Below, piece after piece: positions 37,049 through 47,486 of a stretch of 64,000 nt of DNA. The DNA lies in NCBI RefSeq assembly GCF_027924565.1, contig NZ_AP027041.1, positions 3,162,001 to 3,226,000 on the forward strand, given 5' to 3'. Each line of letters begins with the position of its first letter. Positions within the stretch are counted from its first letter, which is position 1. Under the pieces are notes generated by a model. That model was given only the letters and a program-made list of their open reading frames with translations, searched no databases and was not told the DNA's origin. Source of the stretch: Lysobacter auxotrophicus. GTDB lineage: Bacteria > Pseudomonadota > Gammaproteobacteria > Xanthomonadales > Xanthomonadaceae. The translations under genes were made by a program, and so were the position numbers.

Positions 37049-37321
37049 GTCGGAGCGGATGGCGAAGGCGGCAGGTCGGGCCCGGGCGTGCGGGCGGCGA
37101 TCGGTTTCGACGTGCACCGACAACACGTGGTCCGAACCGCGGCCGCGTTCATATATCGCTCGATACGAATAAAGGGATGAACAAAAACTACCCTGCGCGG
37201 CGGGCCGTGTCCAGCGCGGGCGGCGGTCATTCCGAAACGGCATGACCGCAGGCGGCGGCGTCATTTCCGCACGCCCGGGTGCATGCGTAGCGTCACGGAA
37301 CCGCCTCCTCGTTCCGGTGCC
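37049..37321. promoter_or_regulatory. Divergent cysB/cysG region with AT-rich dyad
   Basis: 273 nt. An AT-rich island at 37147-37190 contrasts with the GC-rich surroundings. It contains an imperfect palindrome TATCG-CT-CGATA (37154-37165) and distant arms GTTCAT (37147-37152) / ATGAAC (37177-37182), a layout that could hold a LysR-type operator. Promoter boxes are not clear. Confidence 0.35.
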
Positions 37322-38770
37322 ATGAGCCTTCCGCCGGCTTCCGACCTCGCCGCCCCCCTGTTCCCGGTCTTCGCCGACCTGCGCGGCCGCACCGTGCTCG
37401 TGGTTGGCGGCGGGACGGTCGCGCTGCGCAAGGCGACGGCGCTGCGCGAGGCCGGCGCGATCGTGCGCGTGGGTGCGCCGCGACTGAATGCGGAACTCGC
37501 GGCGATGGCCGCGAAGGGCGATATCGAACATCTGTCCGGCGAATTCGCGCCGCACTGGCTCGACGATGCATGGCTGGCGATCGCCGCCACCGATGACGAT
37601 GTCGTGAACCGCGCCGTGGCGCAGGCCGGTGAAGCGCGCCGACTCTGGGTGAACGTGGTCGACGACGCGCGGGCGTCTACCGTGCAGATTCCCGCGCGCG
37701 TCGACCGCGGTCCGTTGCAGGTGGCCATTTCCAGCGGCGGCGCGGCGCCGATGCTCGCGCGCCATCTGCGCGAAACGCTGGAAACGCAGCTCGATGCCTC
37801 GCTCGGCGACCTCGCGCGACTGCTCGGTCGCGAGCGCGGACGCATCCGCGCGCGTTTCCCGCAACTGGGCGCGCGGCGCCGCTTCTTCGATCGCCTGCTG
37901 AGCGGCGCGGTGCCCGGGCTGCTGCGCAAGCGCCAGCACCTGGCCGCCGAACGCGAGTTCGTGGCGCAACTGCACGCCGAGGCTGCGGCCTCGACCGGCA
38001 GCGTCGCGCTGGTCGGCGCCGGGCCCGGCGATCCGGGACTGCTCACCCTGCGCGCGCTCCGCGTGCTCAACGAAGCGGACGTGATCCTGCACGACCGCCT
38101 CGTCAGCGACGAGATCCTGCAGGTCGTGCGTCGCGATGCGCAGCGCATCGAAGTCGGCAAGCAGGCCGGCAACCATCACGCCACGCAGGAGCAGATCCAT
38201 GCGCTGATGCTCGAACACGCGCGTGCCGGCAAGCGCGTCGTGCGCCTGAAGGGCGGCGATCCGTTCGTCTTCGGTCGCGGCGGCGAGGAACTCGAGGTGC
38301 TGCGTACGAACGGCATCGCGTTCGAAGTGGTGCCCGGCATCACCGCCGCGCTCGCCTGTGCCGCGTACGCGGGCGTGCCGCTCACCCATCGCGATCACGC
38401 GCAGTCTGTGCGCCTGGTCACCGCGCACTGCCGCGAATCCACCGACACGCTCGACTGGCAGGCGCTCGCGCAGGAACGACAGACGCTTGCCGTCTACATG
38501 GGCGTGGCCGGGCTGGACCGTTTCAGCGCGCGCCTCATCGAACACGGCCGCGCGGCCTCCACGCCGTTCGCGATCGTCGAGAACGGCTCGCGCGCGAACC
38601 AGCGCGTCATCGTCGGCACGTTGGCCGAGCTGGCGCAGCGCGCGCGCGAACACGACGTGCAATCGCCCGCGTTGCTGATCGTCGGCGAAGTCGCGTCGCT
38701 CGCCGGCACGCTGCACTGGTTCGGCGCCGCGCCGTTGCGCGACGCGCCGGCGATCGCCGCGGCCGCCTGA
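37322..38770 (+). CDS. cysG: Siroheme synthase CysG (multifunctional)
   Basis: 482 residues. The N-terminal precorrin-2 dehydrogenase/ferrochelatase domain (1 to about 210) has the NAD motif [14 protein letters not shown] and [15 protein letters not shown]. The C-terminal SUMT methyltransferase (about 217-460) has [18 protein letters not shown] and [18 protein letters not shown]. Together they convert uroporphyrinogen III to siroheme, the CysI cofactor. The start MSLPPASDL is at 37322; an upstream ATG at 37283 is less likely. Confidence 0.96.
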   Translation: MSLPPASDLAAPLFPVFADLRGRTVLVVGGGTVALRKATALREAGAIVRVGAPRLNAELAAMAAKGDIEHLSGEFAPHWLDDAWLAIAATDDDVVNRAVAQAGEARRLWVNVVDDARASTVQIPARVDRGPLQVAISSGGAAPMLARHLRETLETQLDASLGDLARLLGRERGRIRARFPQLGARRRFFDRLLSGAVPGLLRKRQHLAAEREFVAQLHAEAAASTGSVALVGAGPGDPGLLTLRALRVLNEADVILHDRLVSDEILQVVRRDAQRIEVGKQAGNHHATQEQIHALMLEHARAGKRVVRLKGGDPFVFGRGGEELEVLRTNGIAFEVVPGITAALACAAYAGVPLTHRDHAQSVRLVTAHCRESTDTLDWQALAQERQTLAVYMGVAGLDRFSARLIEHGRAASTPFAIVENGSRANQRVIVGTLAELAQRAREHDVQSPALLIVGEVASLAGTLHWFGAAPLRDAPAIAAAA

Positions 38771-38812
38771 ACCACGCAAGACGCCCCCACACATCGAACC
38801 CGAGACAACGCC

Positions 38813-39790
38813 ATGGCCCTCTACGACAGCATCCTCGACACCATCGGCAGCACGCCCATCGTGAAGCTGCACCGCATCGCGCCCAAGCACGTGACGCTGT
38901 ATGCGAAGGTCGAATCGTTCAATCCCGGGGGTTCGGTGAAGGATCGTCTTGCGCTCGCCATCGTGCTCGACGCCGAGCGTAAGGGCCTGCTCAAGCCCGG
39001 CCAGACGATCGTCGAAGCGACCTCGGGCAACACCGGCATCGCGCTCGCGCTCGTCGCGGCGGCGCGCGGGTACCCGTTCGTCGCGGTGATGACGGAAACC
39101 TTCTCCGTCGAGCGCCGCAAGCTGATGCGCGCCTACGGCGCGAAGGTCATCCTAACGCCCGCCGCCGAGCGGGGCACCGGCATGGTGCGTCGCGCGAAGG
39201 AACTGGCCGACAAGCACGGCTGGTTCCTCGCGCGCCAGTTCGAGAACGAAGCGAACCCGGCCTACCACCGCAGCACGACGGGGCCGGAAATCCTGCGCGA
39301 CTTCGCCGGCAAGCGGCTGGACTACTTCGTCAGCGGCTGGGGCACGGGCGGCACGATCACCGGCGCCGGCGAAGTGCTCAAGCTCGCGCGCCCGGACCTG
39401 AAGGTGATCGCCAGCGAACCGGCCGGCGCCGCGTTGCTGTCGGGCAAGGAATGGCAGCCGCACAAGATCCAGGGCTGGACGCCGGACTTCCTGCCGGCCG
39501 TGCTCAGCCGCACCGTCGCCGACGAGGTCCTGCCGGTCGACGAAGTGCTCGCGCGCGACACCGCGCGCCGCCTCGCCGCGGAAGAAGGCCTGTTCGTCGG
39601 CATCTCGGCGGGCGCGACCGTGGCCGCCGCGCTGAAGGTGGCCGAACGCGCGCCCGAAGGCTCGGTGCTGCTCGCCGTGCTGCCGGACACCGGCGAGCGC
39701 TACCTGTCCACGTTCCTGTTCGAAGGCGTGGCCGAGGGTTCCGACGACGAATGGCTGGAATCGCTGGAGCGCGACGCCGTCGCCGCCTGA
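38813..39790 (+). CDS. cysK: O-acetylserine (thiol)-lyase, cysteine synthase
   Basis: 325 residues. The PLP lysine is K43 in FNPGGSVKDR; TSGNTGIAL binds the substrate carboxylate; GWGTGGTITG binds the PLP phosphate. It condenses O-acetylserine with sulfide to make cysteine, the end of the pathway encoded upstream. It follows cysG by 42 nt. A CysK/CysM distinction is not safe from sequence alone, but the N-terminus LYDSILDTIGSTPIVKL favours CysK. Confidence 0.93.
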   Translation: MALYDSILDTIGSTPIVKLHRIAPKHVTLYAKVESFNPGGSVKDRLALAIVLDAERKGLLKPGQTIVEATSGNTGIALALVAAARGYPFVAVMTETFSVERRKLMRAYGAKVILTPAAERGTGMVRRAKELADKHGWFLARQFENEANPAYHRSTTGPEILRDFAGKRLDYFVSGWGTGGTITGAGEVLKLARPDLKVIASEPAGAALLSGKEWQPHKIQGWTPDFLPAVLSRTVADEVLPVDEVLARDTARRLAAEEGLFVGISAGATVAAALKVAERAPEGSVLLAVLPDTGERYLSTFLFEGVAEGSDDEWLESLERDAVAA

Positions 39791-39968
39791 CGCGTTGCAT
39801 GCGAAGGTCGCGTGAGCCCGGCCGAAGAAGCCGGCGGCCACGCGACCGTCTCCGCTGCGCGATCGCGGCATCGCGACGCGTGCGTCGATGCCGTGATCGC
39901 CGTGCATTCCACCGTGCACATCCCGCGGGCTAACCTGTGCGTGGCGATCTTCGCCCCACGGAGCCTGC
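39791..39968 (+). promoter_or_regulatory. Intergenic region before amgK
   Basis: 178 nt. It contains the small dyad GTGCA-N8-TGCAC (39902-39919) and a possible -10 TAACCT (39931-39936) about 30 nt before the start codon. No terminator for cysK is visible. Confidence 0.25.
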
Positions 39969-41015
39969 ATGACCGTCGTACCCGGTTCGAATCCGTTACC
40001 CGCCCCCGACGTCGCCGAACGCGAGAGCGCGCGCCTGGCGTGGGCGCGTTCCGCCACCGACGTGCCCGACCTCGAACTGGTGCGCGCGTCCGTCGACGCC
40101 GGCCACCGCAGCTACTGGCGCGTGCAGACCTCGGGCGGCAGCCGCATCGTGATGGATTCGCCGCCGCAGCTGGAAGACGTGCGCCCGTGGCTGCGCATGC
40201 GCGCCCTGCTCGAAAGCGGCGGCGTGCGCGTGCCGCAGGTGCTGGTGGAAGACGTCGCCAACGGCTTCCTGCTGATGGAGGACCTGGGCGGTCCGACGCT
40301 CGCGCAGACCATCGACGAGCACACCGCCGACGCGCATTTCGACGCGGCGATCGACCAGCTGCTGCGCCTGCAGGCGATCCAGCCCCCGCTGGGCACGGGC
40401 GAATTCGGCGAAGCGCTGCTGCAACGCGACGCCGGGTTGTTCGAGGACTGGTTCCTGCGGCGCCACCTCGGCCTTGAACTCACCTGCGACGACCTGGACC
40501 GGCTCGAACTCGGCCAACGCCGCCTGATGGACAACGCGCTGCAGCAGGCGCGCGTGCTCACGCACCGCGACTTCATGCCGCGCAACCTGATGCCGGTCGA
40601 AGGCGGCCCGGCGGTGCTGGATTTCCAGGACTGCGTGTGGGGCCCGGTGGCCTACGACCCGGTGAGTCTGTTCAAGGACGCGTTCCTGAGCTGGCCGCTG
40701 GAACGCGTGGACGAATGGCTCGCGCGCTACCACGAGCGCGCGGTGCGAGCGCGCATCCCGGTGCCGCCGCTGCCGGTGTTCCAGCGCGACGCCGACTGGC
40801 TGGGCGTGCAGCGTCACCTGAAGATCCTCGGCATTTTCTCGCGCCTGCACTATCGCGACGGCAAGAGCCGCTACCTGCCCGACGCGCCGCGTTTCATCCG
40901 CTACCTGGATGAAGTGCTGCCGCGTTATCGCGAACTGACGCCGCTGCGCGAAGTGCTGGACGTGCGCATCCGCCCGGCGTTGGAACGCGTCGCCCTGCCC
41001 TCGCCCGCGCCCTGA
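39969..41015 (+). CDS. amgK: Anomeric MurNAc/GlcNAc kinase AmgK
   Basis: 348 residues of the aminoglycoside phosphotransferase-like kinase fold. The catalytic loop is THRDFMPRNLM and the metal-binding Asp is in VLDFQDCVWGP. An adjacent murU gene and the EDLGGPTLA hinge fit AmgK, which phosphorylates N-acetylmuramate at C1 in the cell-wall recycling route that bypasses de novo UDP-MurNAc synthesis and confers intrinsic fosfomycin tolerance in pseudomonads. The gene pair shares an operon with an 18-nt gap. Confidence 0.9.
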   Translation: MTVVPGSNPLPAPDVAERESARLAWARSATDVPDLELVRASVDAGHRSYWRVQTSGGSRIVMDSPPQLEDVRPWLRMRALLESGGVRVPQVLVEDVANGFLLMEDLGGPTLAQTIDEHTADAHFDAAIDQLLRLQAIQPPLGTGEFGEALLQRDAGLFEDWFLRRHLGLELTCDDLDRLELGQRRLMDNALQQARVLTHRDFMPRNLMPVEGGPAVLDFQDCVWGPVAYDPVSLFKDAFLSWPLERVDEWLARYHERAVRARIPVPPLPVFQRDADWLGVQRHLKILGIFSRLHYRDGKSRYLPDAPRFIRYLDEVLPRYRELTPLREVLDVRIRPALERVALPSPAP

Positions 41016-41732
<717 letters not shown>

Positions 41733-41744
41733 CCACATTCGTTC

Positions 41745-41823
41745 TTGTAGCCCGGGTAAGCGCAGCGCACCCGGGTATTCCGGCGCATCGACCCGGGTGC
41801 GCTTCGCTTACCCGGGCTACAAA
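41745..41823. repeat. Palindromic intergenic repeat, family A, copy 3
   Basis: TTGTAGCCCGGGTAAGCGCA on the left and the complement ending CCCGGGCTACAAA on the right, loop of about 16 nt, between convergent murU and hda. It may double as a transcription terminator for both. Confidence 0.85.
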
Positions 41824-41843
41824 GTCACCGCGGCCGCCGACGA

Positions 41844-42560
41844 TCAAGCCGACGCGTCGCCACTCCCCAGCGTCTGCCGCAAAAACGGCACCGTCACCCG
41901 GCGCTGCGCGGCGAGCGACGCGCGATCCAGTCGATCGAGCAGCGCGGTCAAACCGCCGAGATCGCGGCCGACGCGGCGCAGCAGCCAATCCAGCGCGGTG
42001 TCTTCCAGCACCAGTCCGCGACGCTGCGCGCGTTGGCGCAGCACGTCGCGGCGGCCTTCCTCGTCCAGCGGTGCGAGCGTGACGCGCGTGCATTGCCCGA
42101 GGCGCGAACGCAGGTCCGGCAGGCCGAGTCCGATCGCATCGGGAATGTCGCGCGCGGCGTACACGAGCGCCCGACCGGCGGCGCGCGCGCGGTTGTGGGC
42201 ATCGAACAACGCGACCTCATCGTCGCGATGCCCGGCAATGACATCCAGGCCGTCGAGCGCGATGACGTCGTTGCCTTCCAGCGATTCCAGCGCGTCGCGC
42301 AGGCGACCGGCCGCGGCGGCAAGCGGCAGGTAGGCGGCGCGGCGTCCGGCGGCCTCGGTGGCCGCACACGTCGCCAGCAGCAGATGCGTCTTGCCGACGC
42401 CCGCCGGACCGGCGACGTACGTGCTGTCGCGTCGGGCGTCGGCGCGGCCTTCGGCCAGCGCGCGCAACTGCTCGACCGCGCCGATCGGCGCGTGCACGAA
42501 AGTGTCCAGGCGCTGGTCGGGCGGATAGCGCAAGGCCAGCGGCAACTGCGGAACGCTCAC
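41844..42560 (-). CDS. hda: DnaA regulatory inactivator Hda
   Basis: 238 residues. An N-terminal QLPLAL clamp-binding motif (residues 5-10) recruits the DNA polymerase III beta clamp. A DnaA-like AAA+ domain follows with Walker A GPAGVGKTH and Walker B VIALDGLD. It stimulates ATP hydrolysis on DnaA after initiation, preventing over-replication. It follows the PerM-like transporter gene by 6 nt, the usual perM-hda arrangement in gammaproteobacteria. Confidence 0.93.
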   Translation of the reverse strand: MSVPQLPLALRYPPDQRLDTFVHAPIGAVEQLRALAEGRADARRDSTYVAGPAGVGKTHLLLATCAATEAAGRRAAYLPLAAAAGRLRDALESLEGNDVIALDGLDVIAGHRDDEVALFDAHNRARAAGRALVYAARDIPDAIGLGLPDLRSRLGQCTRVTLAPLDEEGRRDVLRQRAQRRGLVLEDTALDWLLRRVGRDLGGLTALLDRLDRASLAAQRRVTVPFLRQTLGSGDASA

Positions 42561-42566
42561 TGCGGA

Positions 42567-43754
42567 TTACTCGTCGGTCGACTCGCGGGAATCACTCGGC
42601 TTGTGTTCGGCCGGCGGCGCCAGGTGCGGATCGACGAGCGAGTCCGGCACGCCGTCCTCCGGCGACGCGTGCGTTCCCACGTAGAGCCGACTATGGCGGT
42701 AACGCTCCTGCGCGTAGCGCAGCAGCACGTTCACCACCGCCGCCACCGGCAGCGCGAGCAGCATGCCGAGGAAGCCGAACAGCTGCCCGCCCGCGAGCAC
42801 GGCGAAGATGACCGCCACCGGATGCAGGCCGATGCGGTCGCCGACGAGCTTGGGCGTCAGCACGTAGCTCTCGATCACCTGGCCGATGCCGAACACCACC
42901 AGCACGCCGGCGACGTGCTGCCAGTCGCCGTACTGCACCAGCGCGGCGATCACGCCGAGAAGGATGCCGCTGGCCGGACCGAGGTACGGCACGAAGGTCA
43001 GGATGCCGGCGATGAGGCCGATGAGGATGCCCAGGTCCAGCCCGACCGCCCACAACCCCAGGCCGTACATCACGCCCAGCACCAGCATCACCAGGAACTG
43101 GCCGCGCAGGAACGCGCTGAGCACGTCGCTGGATTCGCGCGCGAGCCGGCTGACGATGTCGAGGTGGTCGCGCGGGATCAGCGAGGCGACGCGTTCGACC
43201 AGCAGGTCCCAGTCGCGCAGGAAGAAGAACGTGATCACCGGCAGCAGCGCGACGTTCGCGACGATGCCGATCACCGCGAAGCCCGAGCGCGACAGGTAGC
43301 CCAGCACGGTCGCGGCGATGCCGCCGGCGCGGTCCCAGTTGTCGCGGACGAGCTGGCTGATGTGGCTGAAATCCAGCCATTCGGTGAGTTCGACGCCCAG
43401 GCGTTGTTCGACCCACGGCAGCGCGGTGAGCATGAACCATTCGCGGTAATGCGGCCACGACGCCACCAGCGTCTCGATCTGCCGTTCCATCAACGGGACC
43501 AGGATCAGCAGCCCGGCGAGCACGATCAACGCCATCGCGGTGAACACCAGCGTCACCGCGACGTTTCGCGAGCGACCGGCGCGTTCGAGCCGGTCGACCA
43601 GCGGATCGCCCAGCCACGCGAGCATCAGCGCGAACACGAACGGCGTCAGGATCGGTGCGAGCACCCAGACCAGCCAGCACACGGCCAGCGCGAGCGCCGT
43701 CCACTGAAGGCGGCGCAGGAATCGTGCGATGTCGTCCAGGGCTTGCGATTGCAT
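42567..43754 (-). CDS. AI-2E/PerM-family membrane transporter
   Basis: 395 residues. Several hydrophobic helices: 15-34, 36-52, 67-88, about 155-180, 215-250, 255-275, 285-305 and 315-345. The conserved long cytoplasmic/periplasmic loop (about 90-150, LVASWPHYREWFMLTALPWVEQR...) is typical. It belongs to the AI-2E transporter superfamily, which includes PerM and Na+/H+ antiporters; the substrate is unknown. An acidic C-tail follows the last helix. It is co-oriented with hda. Confidence 0.88.
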   Translation of the reverse strand: MQSQALDDIARFLRRLQWTALALAVCWLVWVLAPILTPFVFALMLAWLGDPLVDRLERAGRSRNVAVTLVFTAMALIVLAGLLILVPLMERQIETLVASWPHYREWFMLTALPWVEQRLGVELTEWLDFSHISQLVRDNWDRAGGIAATVLGYLSRSGFAVIGIVANVALLPVITFFFLRDWDLLVERVASLIPRDHLDIVSRLARESSDVLSAFLRGQFLVMLVLGVMYGLGLWAVGLDLGILIGLIAGILTFVPYLGPASGILLGVIAALVQYGDWQHVAGVLVVFGIGQVIESYVLTPKLVGDRIGLHPVAVIFAVLAGGQLFGFLGMLLALPVAAVVNVLLRYAQERYRHSRLYVGTHASPEDGVPDSLVDPHLAPPAEHKPSDSRESTDE

Positions 43755-43785
43755 GCGGTTCCTTTATCGGGCGGGCCGTGGCCCG

Positions 43786-44901
43786 TCAACGCAGCCGGTA
43801 GACCGGCGGCTGGCCTTCCAGGCCTTCCAGGACATCGACCACGCCGTCGCGGGCGAGCAGGCGGTTGAAGCCCGGCATGCCGCTGACGAGGTCGAGCTCG
43901 TATTCCAGACCCTGCGGCGTGGCGCGCACCGGGGTGATCCGGCGCACCACCGACAGCTTCTGCAGGTAACCGGCCAGGCGGATGAAGTCGTCGCTGCTGT
44001 CGATACCGGTGAAGGTCACGCGGTACAGGCCCGGCTCGCCGGAGGGCGCGCGCTTGGCGTAGCGCTTCATCAGCGCATCGGCCGCGCCGTCCGCACCGCC
44101 GGCCATCAGCTGGCGGGCGTCGGCGCCGGTCTGCGACCAGTTCGCGAGCACCTTGCCGGCGTCGACGAAGGTCCAGTCGGCCTTCCAGCCGGCGGTCGTG
44201 TCGCGATAGAGCTTGCCGATCAGCTGCATCGGCGGGCTGTAGCGGGCCGAGGCGCGGGCCACGGCGGCGCTGTCGCCGCGCCAGATCGCGCCGACGGCGG
44301 CCTGTTCGGCGGCGTTGCCGGTCGGCAGGCCGAGCTTGTAACCACGTTCGACCGCGCGGTTGAGCGCGGGCCGGGCCGCATTGACCTGCGGCAGGCCTAC
44401 CAGACGCGGGCCGCTGCCGTCGTCGATCGCCAGCCACAGCACCGGCTTGGGGCGCGGCTGGGGCCAGATCGAGATGCCCAGCGTGGCGGCGAGGTCGTTC
44501 ACGGCCTCCTCGTCGTACTGGATCACCAGCAACGTGCGGAAACTCGGCGCGCCGGTCGGGCCGACGCCCTCGTCCTGGCGGTAGTCGTACTGCTTCACGT
44601 AGGTCCGGGCCTGGCGCAGTTCGTTGCCCACGCCCGGCTTGGACGTGACGGAGCGGTCGCCCGACAGCTTGCCCAGCACCTGCGCCAGGCCGCGCGCGAA
44701 GGCGGCGTTGCGCTCGGTCTCGCCCTGCCCGTTGACCGACACTTCGGTCGCGTAGATGCCCTCGGCGCGGGCGCGATCGCCCTCCACGCGCTGCGCCCAC
44801 GCACCGGAACTGGCCACCAGCAAGGCGGCCGCCATCACCAGGAAGTGGATCTTCCGGAGGAACGTCGTGCGCGGAGTCCCCGCGCGGATTGCCCGAACCA
44901 T
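43786..44901 (-). CDS. Exported DUF2066 protein
   Basis: 371 residues from ATG 44901, supported by AGGGA five nt upstream; ATGs at 44922 and 44961 lie upstream in frame. A signal peptide ends near [11 protein letters not shown]. The DUF2066 region has [31 protein letters not shown] at 46-76 and a C-terminal repeat of similar topology ([16 protein letters not shown]). Function is unknown; it resides in the periplasm. It is next to perM and divergent from purM, a common order in Xanthomonas relatives. Confidence 0.85.
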   Translation of the reverse strand: MVRAIRAGTPRTTFLRKIHFLVMAAALLVASSGAWAQRVEGDRARAEGIYATEVSVNGQGETERNAAFARGLAQVLGKLSGDRSVTSKPGVGNELRQARTYVKQYDYRQDEGVGPTGAPSFRTLLVIQYDEEAVNDLAATLGISIWPQPRPKPVLWLAIDDGSGPRLVGLPQVNAARPALNRAVERGYKLGLPTGNAAEQAAVGAIWRGDSAAVARASARYSPPMQLIGKLYRDTTAGWKADWTFVDAGKVLANWSQTGADARQLMAGGADGAADALMKRYAKRAPSGEPGLYRVTFTGIDSSDDFIRLAGYLQKLSVVRRITPVRATPQGLEYELDLVSGMPGFNRLLARDGVVDVLEGLEGQPPVYRLR

Positions 44902-44989
44902 CGCTGTCCCTGAGTGCGTCATCAGCCGAAATGGTGCCGCAGGCAGCCCCGGCGCGTCCATTCGCAGGACGCAGCCGGGCGCCCGCGAC

Positions 44990-44998
44990 TGTTAAAAT
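44990..44998 (+). promoter_or_regulatory. Possible extended -10 promoter for purM
   Basis: TGT-TAAAAT forms an extended -10 element 35 nt before the purM GTG start; no good -35 is visible. It is the only AT-rich stretch in the gap between DUF2066 and purM. Confidence 0.4.
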
Positions 44999-45032
44999 CG
45001 CGACTTCATCTCCGCGACCGACGAGGCCGCCC

Positions 45033-46091
45033 GTGTCCAATCCCCCCGCCGCTCCCACTCCGATCACCTACCGCGATGCCGGCGTCGACATCGACGCGGG
45101 CAACGAGGTGGTCGAACGCATCAAGCCGCTGGTCAAGCGCAGCTTCCGCCCCGAGGTGATGGGTGGCCTCGGCGGCTTCGGCGCGCTGTTCGACCTGTCG
45201 GGCAAGTACAAGGAGCCGGTGCTCGTCTCGGGCACCGACGGCGTGGGCACCAAGCTCAAGCTGGCGCAGCAGCTCAACCGCCACGACACCATCGGCATCG
45301 ACCTGGTGGCGATGTGCGTCAACGACGTCCTCGTGCAGGGCGCCGAGCCGCTGTTCTTCCTCGACTATTTCGCCACCGGCAAGCTGGACGTGGACACCAC
45401 CGTGGCCGTGGTCGGCGGCATCGCGAAGGGTTGCGAGCTGTCCGGCTGCGCGCTGATCGGCGGCGAGACCGCCGAGATGCCCGACATGTACCCGCCGGGC
45501 GAATACGACCTCGCCGGCTTCTGCGTCGCGGCAGTGGAGAAATCCAGGCTGCTCGACGGCGCCAAGGTGCGCGAAGGCGACGTGCTGATCGGCATCGCCT
45601 CCAGCGGCCCGCATTCGAACGGCTACTCGCTGGTGCGCCGGATCTACGACCGCGCCGGCCGCCCGGCCGATCTCGACGTCGGCGGCGTGAAGCTGATCGA
45701 CGCGCTGATGGCGCCGACGCAGCTGTACGTCAAGCCGATCCTGGAGCTGCTCGGCCTGCATGACCTGCACGCCATGGCGCACATCACCGGCGGCGGCCTG
45801 ACCGAGAACATCATCCGCGTGATCCCGGACGGCCTGGGCCTCGACATCGAGGCCTCGGCGATCGTCCTGCCGCCGGTGTTCGACTGGCTGCAGCGGGAAG
45901 GCGCCGTGCCGAGCGAGGAAATGTGGCGCACGTTCAACTGCGGCGTCGGCTTCGTGCTGGTCGTCGCGCCGGACGACGTCGCCGCCGTGAACGCCGACCT
46001 CGACCGCCTGGGCCTGCAGCATCGTCCGATCGGCCAGGTCGTGAAGGCCGCCGCGGGCGCGTCGCTGGAAAGCCGCGTCCGCATCGGTTGA
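45033..46091 (+). CDS. purM: Phosphoribosylformylglycinamidine cyclo-ligase PurM
   Basis: 352 residues from GTG 45033. Conserved segments: [40 protein letters not shown] (nucleotide loop), [11 protein letters not shown] and [14 protein letters not shown]. It converts FGAM to AIR with ATP in purine synthesis. It is followed by the YjdF-like membrane protein and then purN, so the purM-purN pair is interrupted here by one gene. Confidence 0.96.
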   Translation: MSNPPAAPTPITYRDAGVDIDAGNEVVERIKPLVKRSFRPEVMGGLGGFGALFDLSGKYKEPVLVSGTDGVGTKLKLAQQLNRHDTIGIDLVAMCVNDVLVQGAEPLFFLDYFATGKLDVDTTVAVVGGIAKGCELSGCALIGGETAEMPDMYPPGEYDLAGFCVAAVEKSRLLDGAKVREGDVLIGIASSGPHSNGYSLVRRIYDRAGRPADLDVGGVKLIDALMAPTQLYVKPILELLGLHDLHAMAHITGGGLTENIIRVIPDGLGLDIEASAIVLPPVFDWLQREGAVPSEEMWRTFNCGVGFVLVVAPDDVAAVNADLDRLGLQHRPIGQVVKAAAGASLESRVRIG

Positions 46092-46104
46092 TCCACGACA
46101 CCCG

Positions 46105-46791
46105 ATGACCATCGCCGCCCTCCGGGAGGGATCCCGGACAAGCGATCCGTACACGTCCCGTTCGCGAAAGCGATGGGCGCGGGGATTGCTGCTCATCGTG
46201 TTCGCCGCCACCTGGTTGAAGCCGGTGTGGCCGCGCGAACAGGCCCTGCACAGCGTCGGGACGGCGGTCGCCATCGCGTGGCTGTGGTGGCACGACCGGC
46301 GCTGGAACACGCGCGTGCGCGACTTCACACTGGTGTGCGGCTTCGTCGCGGTGCATTGCGTCGCGGCGCGCTGGCTGTATTCGAAGGTGCCGTACGACGA
46401 CTGGTTCCGTGCCGCGCTGCACTGGTCGCCGCAGGAAGCCTTCCACTGGGAGCGCAACCATGCCGATCGTTTCATCCACCTGATGTACGGCGTGTGCTTC
46501 ACGCCGCTGCTCGCGCGCCACGCGACGCAGCGCTGGCCGCTGTTGTCCGCCGCCCAGGCATTCGCCCTGGCGGTGATGGCCATCATGTGCACCAGCCTGG
46601 TGTACGAGTGGATCGAATGGGGCATCGCGCTGACGATGTCGGCGCAGGAGGCCGAGTCGTACAACGGCCAGCAGGGCGATGTCTGGGACGCCCACACCGA
46701 CATGCTGCTGGCGACGCTCGGTGCACTGGCCACATGGCCGCTGGTCCGCCCAGCGCGCGAGGCTGCCATCCAGATGACGGAGGCCGCATGA
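46105..46791 (+). CDS. YjdF/DUF2238-family membrane protein
   Basis: 228 residues. About six transmembrane helices. Conserved polar motifs: WERNHADRFIHLMYG and YEWIEWGIALTM followed by EAESYNGQQGDVWDAHTD. The pattern of His, Asp and Glu facing the membrane suggests an enzyme or channel, but no function is established to my knowledge. It sits between purM and purN, 13 nt after purM, and overlaps purN by 4 nt. Confidence 0.85.
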   Translation: MTIAALREGSRTSDPYTSRSRKRWARGLLLIVFAATWLKPVWPREQALHSVGTAVAIAWLWWHDRRWNTRVRDFTLVCGFVAVHCVAARWLYSKVPYDDWFRAALHWSPQEAFHWERNHADRFIHLMYGVCFTPLLARHATQRWPLLSAAQAFALAVMAIMCTSLVYEWIEWGIALTMSAQEAESYNGQQGDVWDAHTDMLLATLGALATWPLVRPAREAAIQMTEAA

Positions 46792-47465
46792 TGCCGAACC
46801 GCATCGCGGTGCTGGTATCGGGGCGCGGCAGCAACCTGCAGGCGATCCTCGACGCGATCGACGGCGCCACGCTGCCGGCGCGCATCGTCGGCGTGTTCTC
46901 CGACAAGCCGGCGGCGGCGGCGCTGCAACGCGTCGAGCCCGCGCTGCGCTGGAGCGCGAGTCCGAAGGATTACGCCTCGCGCGAGGCCTTCGATGCCGCG
47001 CTGGGCGATGCGATCGAGGCGACGCAGCCGGACTGGATCGTCTGCGCGGGGTACCTGCGCATCCTGTGCGATGCGTTCGTGGAGCGTTTCCGCGGCCGGC
47101 TGCTCAACATCCATCCGTCGCTGCTGCCGAAGTACCCGGGCCTGCGCACCCATGTGCGCGCCATTGCCGATGGCGAAGCCGAGCACGGCGCCAGCGTGCA
47201 CTTCGTGATCCCCGAACTCGATGCCGGCACCGTCGTCGCGCAGGCGCGCGTCCCGGTCCACGCAGGCGACGATGCCGACGCGCTGGCGGCGCGCGTGCTC
47301 GAAATCGAACATCCGCTGCTGATCGCCGTGCTGCGGCTGGCGGTCTCGGGCCGGCTGGCTGAACAGGGAACAACCACGACCCTGGACGGTCATGCCCTGT
47401 TTACGCCCCTGCTCCTAGATTCCGCCGGTGCCCTGCGTGCCCCCGGCGCCGATGTCCCCGTCTGA
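46788..47465 (+). CDS. purN: Phosphoribosylglycinamide formyltransferase PurN
   Basis: 225 residues. The start is ATG 46788 (overlap ATGA with the YjdF-like gene) or 46791. The N-terminal VLVSGRGSNLQAILDAI binds GAR phosphate; CAGYLRILC, the catalytic NIHPSLLPKYPGLRTH and DAGTVVAQ segment carry the conserved N-H-D triad. It uses 10-formyl-THF to make FGAR. The C-terminal tail of about 25 residues is longer than in E. coli. Confidence 0.95.
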   Translation: MMPNRIAVLVSGRGSNLQAILDAIDGATLPARIVGVFSDKPAAAALQRVEPALRWSASPKDYASREAFDAALGDAIEATQPDWIVCAGYLRILCDAFVERFRGRLLNIHPSLLPKYPGLRTHVRAIADGEAEHGASVHFVIPELDAGTVVAQARVPVHAGDDADALAARVLEIEHPLLIAVLRLAVSGRLAEQGTTTTLDGHALFTPLLLDSAGALRAPGADVPV

Positions 47466-47486
47466 CGGGCCTTCGGGGGAATCGGC

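Noticed and set aside
36065-38890. A single fused frame covering cysB plus sequence antisense to cysG
   Set aside because: Only the part from 37048 downward encodes a LysR protein with a proper N-terminus; the rest is antisense to cysG.
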